Shown: positions 1 through 9,405 of the stretch, one piece after another
Position numbering within the stretch: the first letter of the stretch is position 1
Layout: each line of letters opens with the position of its first letter
Origin: an uncultured Alphaproteobacteria bacterium
GTDB lineage: Bacteria > Pseudomonadota > Alphaproteobacteria > Puniceispirillales > UBA1172
Assembly: GCA_958431225.1 (NCBI GenBank)
Contig: OY288107.1
Span: 817,953-881,952 of the forward strand
DNA: 64,000 nt
Direction of reading: 5' to 3'
Notes under the pieces: generated by a model
What the model was told of the DNA's origin: nothing
Seen by the model: the letters and a program-made list of their open reading frames with translations, nothing else
Databases searched by the model: none
Position numbers and translations under genes: made by a program

Positions 1-623
1 GCGCGGGTGAGGAAAATCTGCGGGCCTTTGGCTTCTTCGCGCACTTCTTTGATGAGGGCGCGGATGCGGTCGCCTTGTTTGGTCATTTCTTTGGGAATCA
101 TATCCTCGCGGCGAATCACCGCCTCGGCGCGCCCTAGATCCACCACGACCATATAACTTTCGGCGCGTTTGACGGTGCCGCTAACAATTTCGCCCTCGCG
201 CCCTTGATATTCGGCAAATTGGCGCGCGCGTTCGGCTTCACGCACCCGCTGTGAGATCACCTGTTTTCCCGTCTGGGCGGCGATGCGCCCGAATTCCAGC
301 GGCGGTAAAGTCTGGCGCATAAAACTGCCAATCTCCAGCGAAGCATCGTGCTTTTTGGCTTCTTCCAGCGTCATTTGCGTGTCGTCATCTTCCACGACTT
401 CCACGATTTCGGTAAATTGTTCAAGCGTAATCTCGCCGGATTTACGGTCAATATGCGCGCGAATATCGCGGTTCTGCCCATAGCGCGACCGCCCGGCTTT
501 TTGAATCGCTTGTTCCATGGCATCAATGACTTCTTCGCGGTCAATCGCGCGTTCGCGTGCCACCACATCAGCGACCTGCAACAGCTCGCTACTTGAAATT
601 TGAGACATATCCATCAGTTTCAT
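1..623 (-). CDS. nusA: Transcription factor NusA, N-terminal part (cut by window edge)
   Basis: NusA binds RNA polymerase and RNA and controls pausing, termination and antitermination. Only the first 207 residues are in the window; the usual length is about 500. The polymerase-binding N-terminal domain (about residues 1-130, with the conserved stretch GQNRDIRAHID) and the start of the S1 domain (about 133 onward, GEIVSGTVKRAESYMV) are readable in the reverse complement. The start ATG at 621-623 overlaps the rimP stop as ATGA, so the two are translationally coupled. rimP-nusA is a conserved operon head in most bacteria, which supports the call. Confidence 0.93.
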   Translation of the reverse strand, partial: MKLMDMSQISSSELLQVADVVARERAIDREEVIDAMEQAIQKAGRSRYGQNRDIRAHIDRKSGEITLEQFTEIVEVVEDDDTQMTLEEAKKHDASLEIGSFMRQTLPPLEFGRIAAQTGKQVISQRVREAERARQFAEYQGREGEIVSGTVKRAESYMVVVDLGRAEAVIRREDMIPKEMTKQGDRIRALIKEVREEAKGPQIFLTR

Positions 624-1135
624 CCTTTGCTTTTGTGCCGCCGCGCCATTATCTCATTCGGGTCAAGTTTAGCGGCTTCCACCAACCCATAATCCAACGA
701 TACCCTGCCAAAACTGGTATCTATATCAATTTTATCCGCATCCGCCGAATCAGTTGCCGAATCACCTGACAGCCCAACCAGACGCCCATGAAAGCGCCGC
801 CGCCCCTCAACCAGCTCGCGGCAGGTAATTTTAACCATCTCCCCAGCAAAGCGCGCATAATCCGCACGCCGCACCAAAGGCCGTGCCAACCCCGGCGACG
901 TCACTTCAAGGCGATATTCCGCCGAGATGGGGTCAGCTTCATCCAAAAGCACCGACACTTTGCGCGAAATCAGCGCACAATCTTCAACACGCATCTCAAG
1001 GTTTCTATCAAAAGGCTCCGCCATAATTTCCAAACAGTTGCCCTGATAACGCACCCGAATCAAATCAAAGCCCAATGCGCCAAGCACCCCACGCAACAAA
1101 ACATCCAAACGTTCCTCTAAAGCCGACGCCATCAT
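620..1135 (-). CDS. rimP: Ribosome maturation factor RimP
   Basis: RimP assists maturation of the 30S subunit in the cytoplasm. The 171-residue product has the family layout: an N-terminal alpha/beta domain (MASALEERL..., LGFDLIRVRY near residues 20-30), the motif VEDCALISRKVS near 50-62, and SAEYRLEVTSPGLARPL near 72-88, which is the family signature (YxLEVSSPGxxRPL). Length is typical. Two start codons lie side by side (MM); either works. It is the first gene of rimP-nusA, and a 204-bp gap separates it from trmB upstream, so a promoter for the operon should lie in 1136-1340, which also holds a triple 21-bp repeat. Confidence 0.93.
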   Translation of the reverse strand: MMASALEERLDVLLRGVLGALGFDLIRVRYQGNCLEIMAEPFDRNLEMRVEDCALISRKVSVLLDEADPISAEYRLEVTSPGLARPLVRRADYARFAGEMVKITCRELVEGRRRFHGRLVGLSGDSATDSADADKIDIDTSFGRVSLDYGLVEAAKLDPNEIMARRHKSKG

Positions 1136-1163
1136 TTACCCCGCCCCTTTTCGGCATATCATT

Positions 1164-1226
1164 TCGCTCCACGGCGTTCCGTGGTCGCTCCACGGCGTTC
1201 CGTGGTCGCTCCACGGCGTTCCGTGG
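1164..1226. repeat. Three exact tandem copies of the 21-bp palindromic core
   Basis: Three identical consecutive 21-bp units at 1164-1184, 1185-1205 and 1206-1226. Each holds the near-palindrome CCACGGCGTTCCGTGG after TCGCT. This is the same core that sits in the R arm of the larger palindromic element elsewhere in the window and inside mnmG; here it occurs alone, without the arm sequences, in the leader region of rimP-nusA. The array is a multiple of three in length and would be open if translated. Confidence 0.9.
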
Positions 1227-1238
1227 CTTTTTTCGGCA

Positions 1239-1277
1239 AATAAAAATGGGCATCTCCCCATCTCGGGAAGGCCCATC
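1239..1277 (-). terminator. Rho-independent terminator after trmB
   Basis: Read on the minus strand, ATGGGC...GCCCAT (1246-1251 and 1271-1276) closes an outer stem, and CTTCCC pairs with GGGGAG inside it around a GAGAT loop. The stem is followed at once by ATTTTTATTT. It lies about 65 bp beyond the trmB stop in the direction of transcription and before rimP, so it should separate trmB from rimP-nusA. Confidence 0.7.
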
Positions 1278-1339
1278 ATCAAAGTGCCGATAATGTTCGC
1301 ACCCCTTATAGCAGCCCCGCACCAATTTGACAAGCGCTT

Positions 1340-2089
1340 TTACACATCCCGCCCCCCATCGCGCCCCCCATCACATCGGCGAAAGCGCAACCAAGCCACC
1401 CGCCGCCCGGCTTTTTCGGCTTTCGCCATATAGCGTGTGCCGGGAAAATCGCGTGGGGGCAACCGCCAATCCGCCGCCTGCCGTGCCAGCCATTCAAGCC
1501 GTGCCTCCCGCCAACACGCCGCCAACGCCCAAGATTGCGCCGTAGCATCATCGGACGCCACCAACAGCTCCCCGCCCACGCGCAATTTCTGCATCAGCAC
1601 ATCCAACATAGGCGGCTCCAAAATGCGCCGCCGCGCATGCCGTGCTTTCGGCCACGGGTCAGGAAATAACAAAAACACCTCATCAAATGCGGCCGGGACC
1701 AAGAACGGCAACAACAGACGCACATCATCCCCCCAAATGCGGATATTGCTGAGATTCTGCGCCTCAATATGACGACAAAGACTCGCAACGCCATTAACAA
1801 AAACCTCAACACCAATAAAACCACGTTGAGGATATTGCGCCGCCAAAGCCGCCAAATGCTCCCCGCCGCCAAAACCAATCTCCAAAGCAATAGATTCCGG
1901 CGGGGACGCAAAAAAATCCCGCGGGTCAAGCAGCGAATCAGCGGACGCCGATGCCAACGCCGCCGCCGTAATACCAAACCGCCCCACCCCCCATTCCAAA
2001 AGCTGCTGTTGCTTGGGGCGCAATTTCCGCCCCAAACGGCGTCCGTAAAATTGCGGTTTTTCACTTGACGGCTTGGCGGATGGCATCAA
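1340..2089 (-). CDS. trmB: tRNA (guanine-N7-)-methyltransferase TrmB
   Basis: Transfers a methyl group from S-adenosylmethionine to N7 of G46 in tRNA variable loops. The 249-residue product has the SAM-binding motif [10 protein letters not shown] at residues 70-79 and the family signature [10 protein letters not shown] at 142-151. It follows metK and overlaps its 3' end by 29 bp, so the methyl donor synthetase and a user are coupled. The last residues ([10 protein letters not shown]) come from a short tandem repeat in the DNA near 1340-1380 and extend past the usual family end; they are probably not functional. Confidence 0.95.
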   Translation of the reverse strand: MMPSAKPSSEKPQFYGRRLGRKLRPKQQQLLEWGVGRFGITAAALASASADSLLDPRDFFASPPESIALEIGFGGGEHLAALAAQYPQRGFIGVEVFVNGVASLCRHIEAQNLSNIRIWGDDVRLLLPFLVPAAFDEVFLLFPDPWPKARHARRRILEPPMLDVLMQKLRVGGELLVASDDATAQSWALAACWREARLEWLARQAADWRLPPRDFPGTRYMAKAEKAGRRVAWLRFRRCDGGRDGGRDV

Positions 2090-3224
2090 CTAAATCCGTT
2101 GCTTCCCAAGAAAAACTCCCCGCACCCGCCTCACCCACTTCACGCCCAAAATGCCCATAAGCGGCGGTAGGGGCATAAATCGGCGCATTCAACCCCAAAT
2201 GCTCACGAATCCCCCGCGGCGATAAATCCATCAGCTGCGGTAAAATTTCCGCCAAACGCGCATCCTCCACCGCCCCCGTCCCCATAGTATTGACATAAAA
2301 CGACAGCGGCTTAGAAACCCCAATCGCATAAGATACCTGCAACACACATTTTTCCGCCAACCCCGCCGCTACCACATTCTTCGCCAAATAACGCGCCGCA
2401 TAAGCCGCCGAACGATCCACCTTAGTCGGGTCCTTGCCACTAAACGCCCCGCCCCCATGCGGTGCCGCCCCGCCATAAGTATCAACAATAATCTTACGCC
2501 CCGTCAATCCCGCATCGCCATCAGGACCGCCAATGACAAATTTCCCCGTAGGATTAACATAAAAATCCGCATCATCACACATCCACCCCGCCGGCAACAC
2601 CTTTTCCACATGCGCACGCACCAGCTCCCGCACCTGCCCCCCACTACCGTCGCTATGTTGCGTAGATACCACCACACTAGCCGCGCGCACCGGCACACCA
2701 TCCTCATAAACACAAGTAATCTGCGACTTACTATCAGGACCCAAAATATCCGCATCCCCCCCATGCCGTGCCTCCGCCAAAGATTTCAGAATCTGATGCG
2801 CATAATGAATCGGTGCCGGCATCAGCTGCGGCGTCTCCGAACAAGCATAACCAAACATAATCCCCTGATCACCAGCACCCTCATCCTTGCCAGCACCACT
2901 ATCTACACCCTGCGCAATATGCACAGACTGCGCATGCAACAAATTCTCCACAACCATATCACGCCAATGATACCCATCCTGCTCATAACCAATATCCCGC
3001 ACCGCCCCACGCGCTAGAGCCTCAATCTCACCCACCTCAAACGGCACAGAACAACGAAACTCACCACCAATAATCGTGCGATTAGTCGTCGCAAAAACCT
3101 CACAAGCAACCCGCGCCTCCGGGTCTTTGCCCAACATAAAATCAACAACCGAATCAGAAATACGATCGCAAACCTTGTCAGGATGCCCCTCAGAGACAGA
3201 CTCACTAGTGAATAAATGACGCAT
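2061..3224 (-). CDS. metK: S-adenosylmethionine synthetase MetK
   Basis: Makes S-adenosylmethionine from methionine and ATP. I chose the ATG at 3222-3224 (387 residues, starting [17 protein letters not shown]) because GAAAGGG lies about ten bases upstream; an in-frame ATG 18 bp earlier lacks a ribosome site. Visible motifs are GHPDK near residue 14 and GAGDQG at about 116-121, both part of the ATP/methionine site. Length is normal. A clear promoter at 3258-3285 leaves a leader of only about 30 nt, too short for a SAM riboswitch. The plus strand over this gene is very rich in C and A, so the coding strand is G/T-rich. Confidence 0.97.
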   Translation of the reverse strand: MRHLFTSESVSEGHPDKVCDRISDSVVDFMLGKDPEARVACEVFATTNRTIIGGEFRCSVPFEVGEIEALARGAVRDIGYEQDGYHWRDMVVENLLHAQSVHIAQGVDSGAGKDEGAGDQGIMFGYACSETPQLMPAPIHYAHQILKSLAEARHGGDADILGPDSKSQITCVYEDGVPVRAASVVVSTQHSDGSGGQVRELVRAHVEKVLPAGWMCDDADFYVNPTGKFVIGGPDGDAGLTGRKIIVDTYGGAAPHGGGAFSGKDPTKVDRSAAYAARYLAKNVVAAGLAEKCVLQVSYAIGVSKPLSFYVNTMGTGAVEDARLAEILPQLMDLSPRGIREHLGLNAPIYAPTAAYGHFGREVGEAGAGSFSWEATDLVDAIRQAVK

Positions 3225-3257
3225 GAATGAAAACCCTTTCAATGAAAATTTTTTGCC

Positions 3258-3285
3258 ATTCTAACCAACAATAATTTTAGGTCAA
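3258..3285 (-). promoter_or_regulatory. Sigma-70 type promoter of metK
   Basis: On the minus strand TTGACC (3280-3285) and TAGAAT (3258-3263) are 16 bp apart and point to metK. The -35 box abuts the outer end of the palindromic element at 3286, so the element may have been inserted directly behind the promoter. Confidence 0.6.
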
Positions 3286-3637
3286 TGGGGGATTTCACCC
3301 CCCAAACCCCCCGAGCGGGGAACGCCCCGCCGCGTTTTTTTGGCGTATGCCGTAACTGCCCGCGCCTCTTTTTTCAAAAACCGATGATCGCTTGGTAAAT
3401 GTAATTATCATGGGGGCAAGCCCCCATACCCCCATGCGCCCTTTCTTTATGGCAAGTGTTGATTTTTCAAAATTAAAATGAAAGCATCCCCCAAACTCTC
3501 GCCCCGCGAGGAATTTTTACGAATCCATAGCGCTCATCGGTTGTTGAAAAAAGAGGCGCAGTTCGCTGTGGCACGCGCCAATAAATCGCGGCGCGGCGTT
3601 CCGCGCTCGGGGGGTTTGGGGGGCGAAGCGCCCCCAT
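3286..3637. repeat. Full-length palindromic element, L arm-spacer-R arm
   Basis: Left arm 3286-3392 and right arm 3529-3637 are imperfect reverse complements of each other over about 107 bp: outer G/C tract (TGGGGG...CCCCCA), a GC palindrome, GCG...TTTTTGGCGTATGCC, then AACCGATGATCGCT at the inner end. The 136-bp spacer contains GGGGGCAAGCCCCC and GCCCCGCGAGGAATTTTTAC. The same structure is at 55778-56120 and 62081-62424. It fills the gap between metK and lnt; no gene is visible in it. It may also terminate lnt transcription through the GGGGCGAAGCGCCCC hairpin. Confidence 0.9.
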
Positions 3638-3647
3638 ATCTTCTTCT

Positions 3648-5180
3648 TCATCTTTCATCACCAATCTGCCACCTAAAAATAAATCCCAAACCGAGGCTCA
3701 TTAAAAGCACCAAAATAAACCCCGCCTCCCCCCAGCGCGCATAAAACGTTGTAGTGCGTCCGGATAACACTGCGTCCCCTGCCCCGATTTCACGATAATT
3801 TATGCGTGTGATTATTTTGCCGTAGGGGTTTATGGCTGCGGAGATTCCTGTTCCGGCGACACGCACTATTGGCAGTCCGAGTTCGGCTGCGCGCATTTGC
3901 GTCATAGCGAGGTGTTGTCGTGGTCCGAGGCTATTTCCGAACCAGGCGTCATTGGTGATATTGACGATGACATCGGCATTTTTGCTAATTTTGCGGGTAT
4001 TGGTTGGGTAGATAATTTCGTAGCAGATGAGGGGTGCGATGTGTACGATTTGTCCATTGTTGCGGGTTAGGGGGAGTTGTGTTGGTGTGTCTCCGGGGGA
4101 GAAATCGGTGGTGCTGACGAGGGCGGCGATAGCGGGTATTATTTTGCGGAATGGTGCGAATTCTCCGAATGGCACGAGGAAGCGTTTATCGTAATGTTCA
4201 ACGATATTGGCGTTGGCGTCTAGGAGGAAGGCGCTATTGAAATATTGTCCGCTTTGGTTGCGGCGGATGCTACCGATGATGAGTGCGGATTGGTGGCGGC
4301 TGATGGTGGTGAGATAGGTTTTGAGTTGTGGCAGGTCGGCTTGGGCGCGTCCGGCATAGCTGGTTTCGCCCCAAACAATCAATTCGGGGATAGGGGCATT
4401 GGTATCGCCCAGACGATCATTTAGACTGAGATCAAGATATTGTTGCAGGTGGTTGGGGCGGTGGTTGCGCGCCCATTTTTCGTGTTGCGGGATGCTCGGT
4501 TGCACGAGGCGCACGGCGAGTCCGCTAGCGGTGCTAGTTTCAAGGGGGCGGTGCGAGACGCTATACGCCAAGCCAAAACCGAGCGCGATTAGCACCGCCA
4601 ACATAGAGGCAAATCCGCGATGGCACCGCCAAGCGATGGGCAAAATTGCCAGCCAAAGCGCCACCACCCCACACCCATAGACGCCCAAAATAGATGCCAA
4701 ATCAAATCCTAGTGGCGCAAAGCCGAATAGCATCCCCGGCAGCTGCCACGGGAAGCCAGTGAGGATGATGCCGCGCAACCATTCCATCACCATCAGCCAA
4801 AAACAAAGCCCGGCGAGGCGCGCCGGGGCGCGGCTAAAACAGCACCAAACCAGCAAAAACGCGAGCCCCCAAAATAATGCCAAGCCCATCGGCAAAGCCA
4901 GCACCGCGAAAGGAATCATCCAATAAAACGCCGGCCCGCCGGTGACTAGGGCATTGGCGAGCCAGTAGAATGATACAAAAAACCAGCCAAATCCCGTCCC
5001 CCAACCGAGCCAAAACGCTTCGCGCTTACGGGTGGCTTTGAGTAATGAAGATGCCGCCACCGACAGCGCGCAAATCAACGGCAAGGCATGAATCGGCGGC
5101 AAGGCAAGGCTAGCAATGCCGCCGGCTAATATCGCGCGAATCAAGGGGCGGTCAAATAATTGGCGCAATAATTGCCTCAT
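3648..5180 (-). CDS. lnt: Apolipoprotein N-acyltransferase Lnt
   Basis: Adds the third acyl chain to the N-terminal cysteine of lipoproteins in the inner membrane. The 510 residues show several hydrophobic segments in the first 210, a nitrilase-like domain (about 222-475) and a last membrane helix near 486-502. The catalytic triad is visible: Glu272 in WGETSYAGR, Lys332 in DKRFLVPFGE and Cys386 in LICYEIIYP. It overlaps the CorC-like gene by ATGA, and lnt next to corC/ybeY/phoH/miaB is a widely conserved cluster. The codons of the C-terminal half use A/C-rich synonyms and the N-terminal half G/T-rich ones; the change is near 4600. Confidence 0.96.
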   Translation of the reverse strand: MRQLLRQLFDRPLIRAILAGGIASLALPPIHALPLICALSVAASSLLKATRKREAFWLGWGTGFGWFFVSFYWLANALVTGGPAFYWMIPFAVLALPMGLALFWGLAFLLVWCCFSRAPARLAGLCFWLMVMEWLRGIILTGFPWQLPGMLFGFAPLGFDLASILGVYGCGVVALWLAILPIAWRCHRGFASMLAVLIALGFGLAYSVSHRPLETSTASGLAVRLVQPSIPQHEKWARNHRPNHLQQYLDLSLNDRLGDTNAPIPELIVWGETSYAGRAQADLPQLKTYLTTISRHQSALIIGSIRRNQSGQYFNSAFLLDANANIVEHYDKRFLVPFGEFAPFRKIIPAIAALVSTTDFSPGDTPTQLPLTRNNGQIVHIAPLICYEIIYPTNTRKISKNADVIVNITNDAWFGNSLGPRQHLAMTQMRAAELGLPIVRVAGTGISAAINPYGKIITRINYREIGAGDAVLSGRTTTFYARWGEAGFILVLLMSLGLGFIFRWQIGDER

Positions 5181-6019
5181 GGCGCCAACGCCCCGCCGAC
5201 ACGATTGAGATGGCGAATTTTCACCATGGACACATGGCGGGGGTCGCTATCAACAATTTCAAATTCCAATCCTGACGGATGGCGAATAATTTCGCCCCGC
5301 CCGGGCACCCGCCCGGCGAGCGCAATCACTAAACCGCCGAGGGTATCAATTTCATCGCGCGCCGGTTTGCTCAAAAACCGCCCCACCGCCGCTTCTAATG
5401 TTGCAATTTCAAGGCGGGCTTCGGCTAGTGCTGTGCCATCATCGGCGATATCAAATTGCGGGGAGAGCGTGTGTTCATCTTTAATCTCGCCGATAATTTC
5501 CTCAACCAAATTTTCAATGGTAATCAGCCCATCGGTGCCGCCATATTCATCCACCACCAAAGCCAGATGCAGGTGTTTAATCCGCATCTCTTGGAGTAAA
5601 TCCAACACACGCATAGATGGGGCGATAAAAATCGCCTGACGCAATAACGGCGTCCAATCGGTTTTTTGTTTTTGCGTGTCCTGCATATCCTGCACGAGGC
5701 GCAACACATCCTTGATATGCAGAATCCCCTCAACTTGGTCAAGATTTCCGGCGACCACCGGCACACGGCTATGCCCGTCTTTGGCTATTTTTTTGAGCAC
5801 ATTATCGGGGCTATCGGTGCGGTCCACATAGGAGATATTGGCGCGCGGAATCATCACATCGGTCGCCTTAATATCCCGCAAGCCGAGCATATTGCGTAAC
5901 AGCGCGCGGGTTTGGCTATCAAAACCGCCACTAGCCGATTTTTCTAATAGTTGGGCGATTTCCTCGCGGGGTTGGCGCCGCAAAATTTTTTCTAAAATCT
6001 TTTTGATTCTCATCATCAT
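5177..6019 (-). CDS. CBS-domain protein of the CorC/HlyC family
   Basis: Cytosolic partner or regulator of Mg/Co transport by family resemblance. The 280-residue product has a basic N-terminus (MMMRIKKILEKILRR), a CBS pair (starting ATDVMIPRANISYVD near residue 53, second copy with MRVLDLLQEMRIKHLHLALV), and the C-terminal CorC_HlyC domain (about 200-275, with DTLGGLVIALAGRVP). No membrane segment is present, unlike full-length HlyC/CorC exporters. It sits between ybeY (7 bp gap) and lnt (4 bp overlap), the classical ybeY-corC-lnt order. Confidence 0.9.
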   Translation of the reverse strand: MMMRIKKILEKILRRQPREEIAQLLEKSASGGFDSQTRALLRNMLGLRDIKATDVMIPRANISYVDRTDSPDNVLKKIAKDGHSRVPVVAGNLDQVEGILHIKDVLRLVQDMQDTQKQKTDWTPLLRQAIFIAPSMRVLDLLQEMRIKHLHLALVVDEYGGTDGLITIENLVEEIIGEIKDEHTLSPQFDIADDGTALAEARLEIATLEAAVGRFLSKPARDEIDTLGGLVIALAGRVPGRGEIIRHPSGLEFEIVDSDPRHVSMVKIRHLNRVGGALAP

Positions 6020-6026
6020 TTAAGCC

Positions 6027-6533
6027 TCACGCAAATTGGAATTTTGAATAAGGGTCGCCAAACCCCAATGAAGCCAAAATCGCGCGCTCAACATTTTCCA
6101 TCGCACGCGCCGCCGCGCCGCTTTGGTGTTGATAGCCTTTGAGATGCAACACCCCATGCACCAAAAGATGCAGAAAATGCGCAAACAGGTTTTTCCCCGC
6201 CAACCCGGCATCGCGCGCTAGAATCTCATAACCCAAGGCAATATCGCCCAGATACGCCCCCTTTGCCAAATCGGGGAATGACAATACATCACTCGCCCCA
6301 TCACGCCCACGAAATTGTGCGTTAAGTGCCGCCATCCGCGCATCATCAGTCAGTAAAATTCCCAGTTCCAAAGGCGATGCCGGCATTTCCCCCGCTTCTA
6401 ACGCAAGCCGCAACGCTTCAGCAATCACCCCATGCTGTCCCGCCACAATCTCGTGCCAGCGCGCATCTTCTAAGATAAATTCCGCCGCCATGCCGTCGCT
6501 AATAGCAATCACTATATGCCCCCCCGCCTCCAT
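6027..6533 (-). CDS. ybeY: Endoribonuclease YbeY
   Basis: Metal-dependent RNase that acts in 16S rRNA 3' end processing and ribosome quality control. In 168 residues the zinc site HGVLHLKGYQH places His126, His130 and His136; the family usually has GYDH where this protein has GYQH, a small but notable substitution next to the third histidine. The motif SDVLSFP at 81-87 is the other family signature. It overlaps phoH by one base, as in most bacteria. Confidence 0.94.
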   Translation of the reverse strand: MEAGGHIVIAISDGMAAEFILEDARWHEIVAGQHGVIAEALRLALEAGEMPASPLELGILLTDDARMAALNAQFRGRDGASDVLSFPDLAKGAYLGDIALGYEILARDAGLAGKNLFAHFLHLLVHGVLHLKGYQHQSGAAARAMENVERAILASLGFGDPYSKFQFA

Positions 6534-7675
6534 TATCGCGCCTCCTTTTCATCACACGCCTCGCGCGCATCACACGCCTCGCGCGCATCATAGGCACGCA
6601 AAATCCGTGCGACAACAGGATGACGCACAATATCCCCACGGCTAAAGCGCGTGATTGCCACCCCCTCAATGCCTTCAAGCAAAGCCACCGCATCGGCTAA
6701 TCCGGATACCTGCCCCGCCAGTTGATTGGGCGGTAAATCCACCTGCCCCAAATCGCCGGTGATAACCATTTTGGAATGGTCGCCCAAACGGCTCAACACC
6801 ATTTTCATTTGAATCGGCGTCGTATTCTGTGCCTCATCAATAATAACAAAGGCTTGCGATAATGTACGCCCACGCATAAAAGCAAGCGGGGCAATTTCAA
6901 TCGCCCCCGATGCCAACATACGTTCCATTTTATCCATAGGCATCAAATCATAAAGCGCGTCATAAAGCGGGCGCAAATAGGGATCGACTTTTTCTTTCAT
7001 ATCCCCGGGCAGAAACCCCAAACGTTCCCCGGCCTCTACGGCAGGACGCGACAGGATAATGCGTTCCACGCCCCGCGTTTTCAAAGCCTCCACCGCTTTC
7101 ACCACCGCCAGATAAGTTTTGCCAGTACCCGCAGGACCAATACCAAAAATCACATTTTTGGCATCAATAGCGCATAAATAATTCTGTTGTGTCGCGCTCT
7201 TGGCACTGACGGATTTTTTCCAGCTCGTAATAGCATCAGCATTGTCAATAAAGCGGCGCATCGCTTTAGGATTCTGTGCCAAACGCAACGCATCCGCCAC
7301 TTGTGTCTCAGACACTTGTGCCGATGACAGTTGTGCCGATGATGCCCCCGATGATGCTTTAGATAAACGTTGATAAAGCGCCTCCAAAACCGCTTTAGCG
7401 ATAGCGATATTATCGTGGCTACCACTGATCTGAATGATATTGCCAAAAGAATCGAGACGCACATCCAATTCGCGTTCAATATGCGCCAAATTGCTATTGT
7501 GATGCCCATAAAGCAAAGGCAACAACTGATTATCATCAAATTCAACGCTATCTAACACCTCAGATGTGGGGGTTTGTGCGGCGGTTTGGGCAGGGTCGGG
7601 TTTCACGTTTGCTTCTTTCCTCTTCCTTTTAGGACGCCACGCATCCAGCAAGACTATTTTGATGCGCGCCAACAA
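6533..7675 (-). CDS. phoH: PhoH-family ATPase
   Basis: Cytoplasmic P-loop ATPase of the PhoH/YbeZ type, thought to work with YbeY in RNA metabolism. Of 380 residues, about 45-110 form an RNA-binding KH-like region, then the ATPase with Walker A GPAGTGKT at 180-187 and Walker [10 protein letters not shown] near 274. The C-terminus ends in a duplicated hexapeptide (DAREAC twice) made by two exact 18-bp copies at 6551-6586, likely replication slippage. The start ATG lies inside the miaB 3' end (47 bp overlap); a later start is possible because the first 40 residues are poorly conserved in the family. Confidence 0.94.
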   Translation of the reverse strand: MLARIKIVLLDAWRPKRKRKEANVKPDPAQTAAQTPTSEVLDSVEFDDNQLLPLLYGHHNSNLAHIERELDVRLDSFGNIIQISGSHDNIAIAKAVLEALYQRLSKASSGASSAQLSSAQVSETQVADALRLAQNPKAMRRFIDNADAITSWKKSVSAKSATQQNYLCAIDAKNVIFGIGPAGTGKTYLAVVKAVEALKTRGVERIILSRPAVEAGERLGFLPGDMKEKVDPYLRPLYDALYDLMPMDKMERMLASGAIEIAPLAFMRGRTLSQAFVIIDEAQNTTPIQMKMVLSRLGDHSKMVITGDLGQVDLPPNQLAGQVSGLADAVALLEGIEGVAITRFSRGDIVRHPVVARILRAYDAREACDAREACDEKEAR

Positions 7676-8969
7676 TTTTTAAGGGGATTATATCACCAAT
7701 TTCGCCCGATGCCGCATGGAAATGTACCGCCTGCATCCACGGCGAGCGTCCGGCCTTTTGTCCCGCTTTGCTAGCCGGACGTTCCACCAGCACGTCCATC
7801 ACCGCCCCCAATTTGGAATGGTTGAATTTCTGCTGTTGCGCGCTGATGAGCTGTTGGAGGCTAGTAAGCCGTGCCGATTTGACCGCTTCATCAATTTGCC
7901 CGTCGTGGTTGGCGGCAGGGGTGCCCGGGCGGGGGCTATATTTGAACGAATAGGCGGAGGCATAATCCACGCGCGCGATTAAATTCAACGTATCGGCAAA
8001 ATCGCCATCGCTCTCATTAGGGAAGCCAACAATAAAATCGCCACTCAACGCTAGGTCAGGGCGCACATCACGCAAACGGTCAATAATACGCAAATAATCA
8101 TCGCGGCTATGACGGCGATTCATAGCCTTCAAAATGCGGTCAGACCCCGATTGCACCGGCAGATGCAAATACGGCATCAGTTGCGGAATTTCGGCATGCG
8201 CTTGATAAAGCGCCTCGTGCATATCCAAAGGATGCGAGGTGGTATAACGCAGACGCTTCAACCCAGATAATTCCGCCAAAGCAAATAACAACCGCCCAAA
8301 ATCCCAAACGCGCCCATCTAAACCCTCGCCGTGCCAAGCATTAACATTCTGCCCGAGCAGCGTCAATTCCACCGCCCCGCCCTTTATCAGCCTCCGCGCT
8401 TCAGCAATAATACTATCGGCAGGACGCGAAAATTCCGCCCCGCGCGTATAAGGCACCACACAAAAGCTACAAAATTTATCGCACCCTTCCTGCACCGATA
8501 AAAACGCCGCCGCCCCCCGCGGGCTTTCATTGGTGGGGAGCAGGTCAAATTTATCGGCAACAGGAAACTCCGTATCCACCACCGCTTGCCGCGAAGAAGG
8601 GTCTATTTTCCCAATTAAAGCCGGTAGGTTCTGATAAGCTTGCGGTCCAACAATAACATCCACCCAAGGCGCGCGCCGGGCAATTTCCTCGCCTTCCGCT
8701 TGCGCCACACAGCCCGCCACCACAATCACCATATCGCGCCCATGTTCCTCCATGCGCGCATTTTTGATTTTGCGCAGGCGTCCCAATTCAGAAAACACTT
8801 TTTCGGCGGCTTTCTCACGAATATGACACGTATTGATAACCACCATATCGGCATCGTCAAGCTGCGGCGTCGCACCATAGCCAAGGGGGGCAAGACTATC
8901 CGCCATGCGCGCCGAATCATAGACGTTCATCTGACAGCCATAAGTTTTGATATGAAGTTTCTTTTGCAT
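7629..8969 (-). CDS. miaB: tRNA-2-methylthio-N6-dimethylallyladenosine synthase MiaB
   Basis: Radical SAM enzyme that methylthiolates ms2i6A37 in tRNA. The 446 residues have the N-terminal UPF0004 domain with its auxiliary cluster cysteines (YGCQMN near 10-14, NTCHIRE, VAGCVAQ), the radical SAM site CDKFCSFC (CxxxCxxC), and a C-terminal TRAM domain. Ribosome site AAGGA lies eight bases before the ATG. It heads the miaB-phoH-ybeY-corC-lnt operon and may have its own promoter, since TTGACA occurs just upstream at 9000-9005 (minus strand). Confidence 0.96.
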   Translation of the reverse strand: MQKKLHIKTYGCQMNVYDSARMADSLAPLGYGATPQLDDADMVVINTCHIREKAAEKVFSELGRLRKIKNARMEEHGRDMVIVVAGCVAQAEGEEIARRAPWVDVIVGPQAYQNLPALIGKIDPSSRQAVVDTEFPVADKFDLLPTNESPRGAAAFLSVQEGCDKFCSFCVVPYTRGAEFSRPADSIIAEARRLIKGGAVELTLLGQNVNAWHGEGLDGRVWDFGRLLFALAELSGLKRLRYTTSHPLDMHEALYQAHAEIPQLMPYLHLPVQSGSDRILKAMNRRHSRDDYLRIIDRLRDVRPDLALSGDFIVGFPNESDGDFADTLNLIARVDYASAYSFKYSPRPGTPAANHDGQIDEAVKSARLTSLQQLISAQQQKFNHSKLGAVMDVLVERPASKAGQKAGRSPWMQAVHFHAASGEIGDIIPLKIVGAHQNSLAGCVAS

Positions 8970-8994
8970 ATACTATATCCTTAACACGCCAGCA

Positions 8995-9405
8995 TTATGT
9001 GTCAAGCCCCCGCCTTATCATACGTAAAGCGGACGCATCCCCATAATAATGCGCCCGTCTACCATTTTCATAAAAACCGAGCGCAGCATAAAGTCGCCGC
9101 GCCGCCACATTATCCGCCGCTACCTCTAAATGCGTCGCTACCTGCCCATATTCCGCACAAAACCGCCCCACCAGCGCGCGCCCAATACCTTGACGCCGCC
9201 AAGATTCGGCCACAGCAACATCAATAATCTCCCCGGCGCCCGCAACCGAAAACCCAGCAATATAGCCAACCACCTCCGCCTCCATCAGTGCCATATAACC
9301 CACAAAGGCTTTTTGCGTAATCAAGCCATCAGACAAGGCAGTACCCCCCAACGCCTGCACCGCCGCTAAATCCGCCACCAACAGAGGACGCAAAACCACA
9401 TTCAT
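8995..9405 (-). CDS. rimI: GNAT acetyltransferase, probable RimI
   Basis: N-acetyltransferase of the RimI type, which acetylates the N-terminus of ribosomal protein S18. The 136-residue product carries the acetyl-CoA loop RRQGIGRA at 70-77, then HLEVAADNVAARRLYAALGF, the RimI signature (LEVRxxNxxAxxLYxxxGF). It overlaps tsaB by one base; tsaB-rimI is a common pair. The name rests on this context and the signature. Confidence 0.85.
   Translation of the reverse strand: MNVVLRPLLVADLAAVQALGGTALSDGLITQKAFVGYMALMEAEVVGYIAGFSVAGAGEIIDVAVAESWRRQGIGRALVGRFCAEYGQVATHLEVAADNVAARRLYAALGFYENGRRAHYYGDASALRMIRRGLDT

Noticed and set aside
3225-3285. SAM riboswitch before metK
   Set aside because: The promoter leaves a leader of about 30 nt, too short for SAM-I, SAM-II or SAM/SAH aptamers.
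3478-3744. 88-aa + strand frame over the element and the lnt 3' end
   Set aside because: It translates the R arm; the similar frames in other copies have different ends and no ribosome site.
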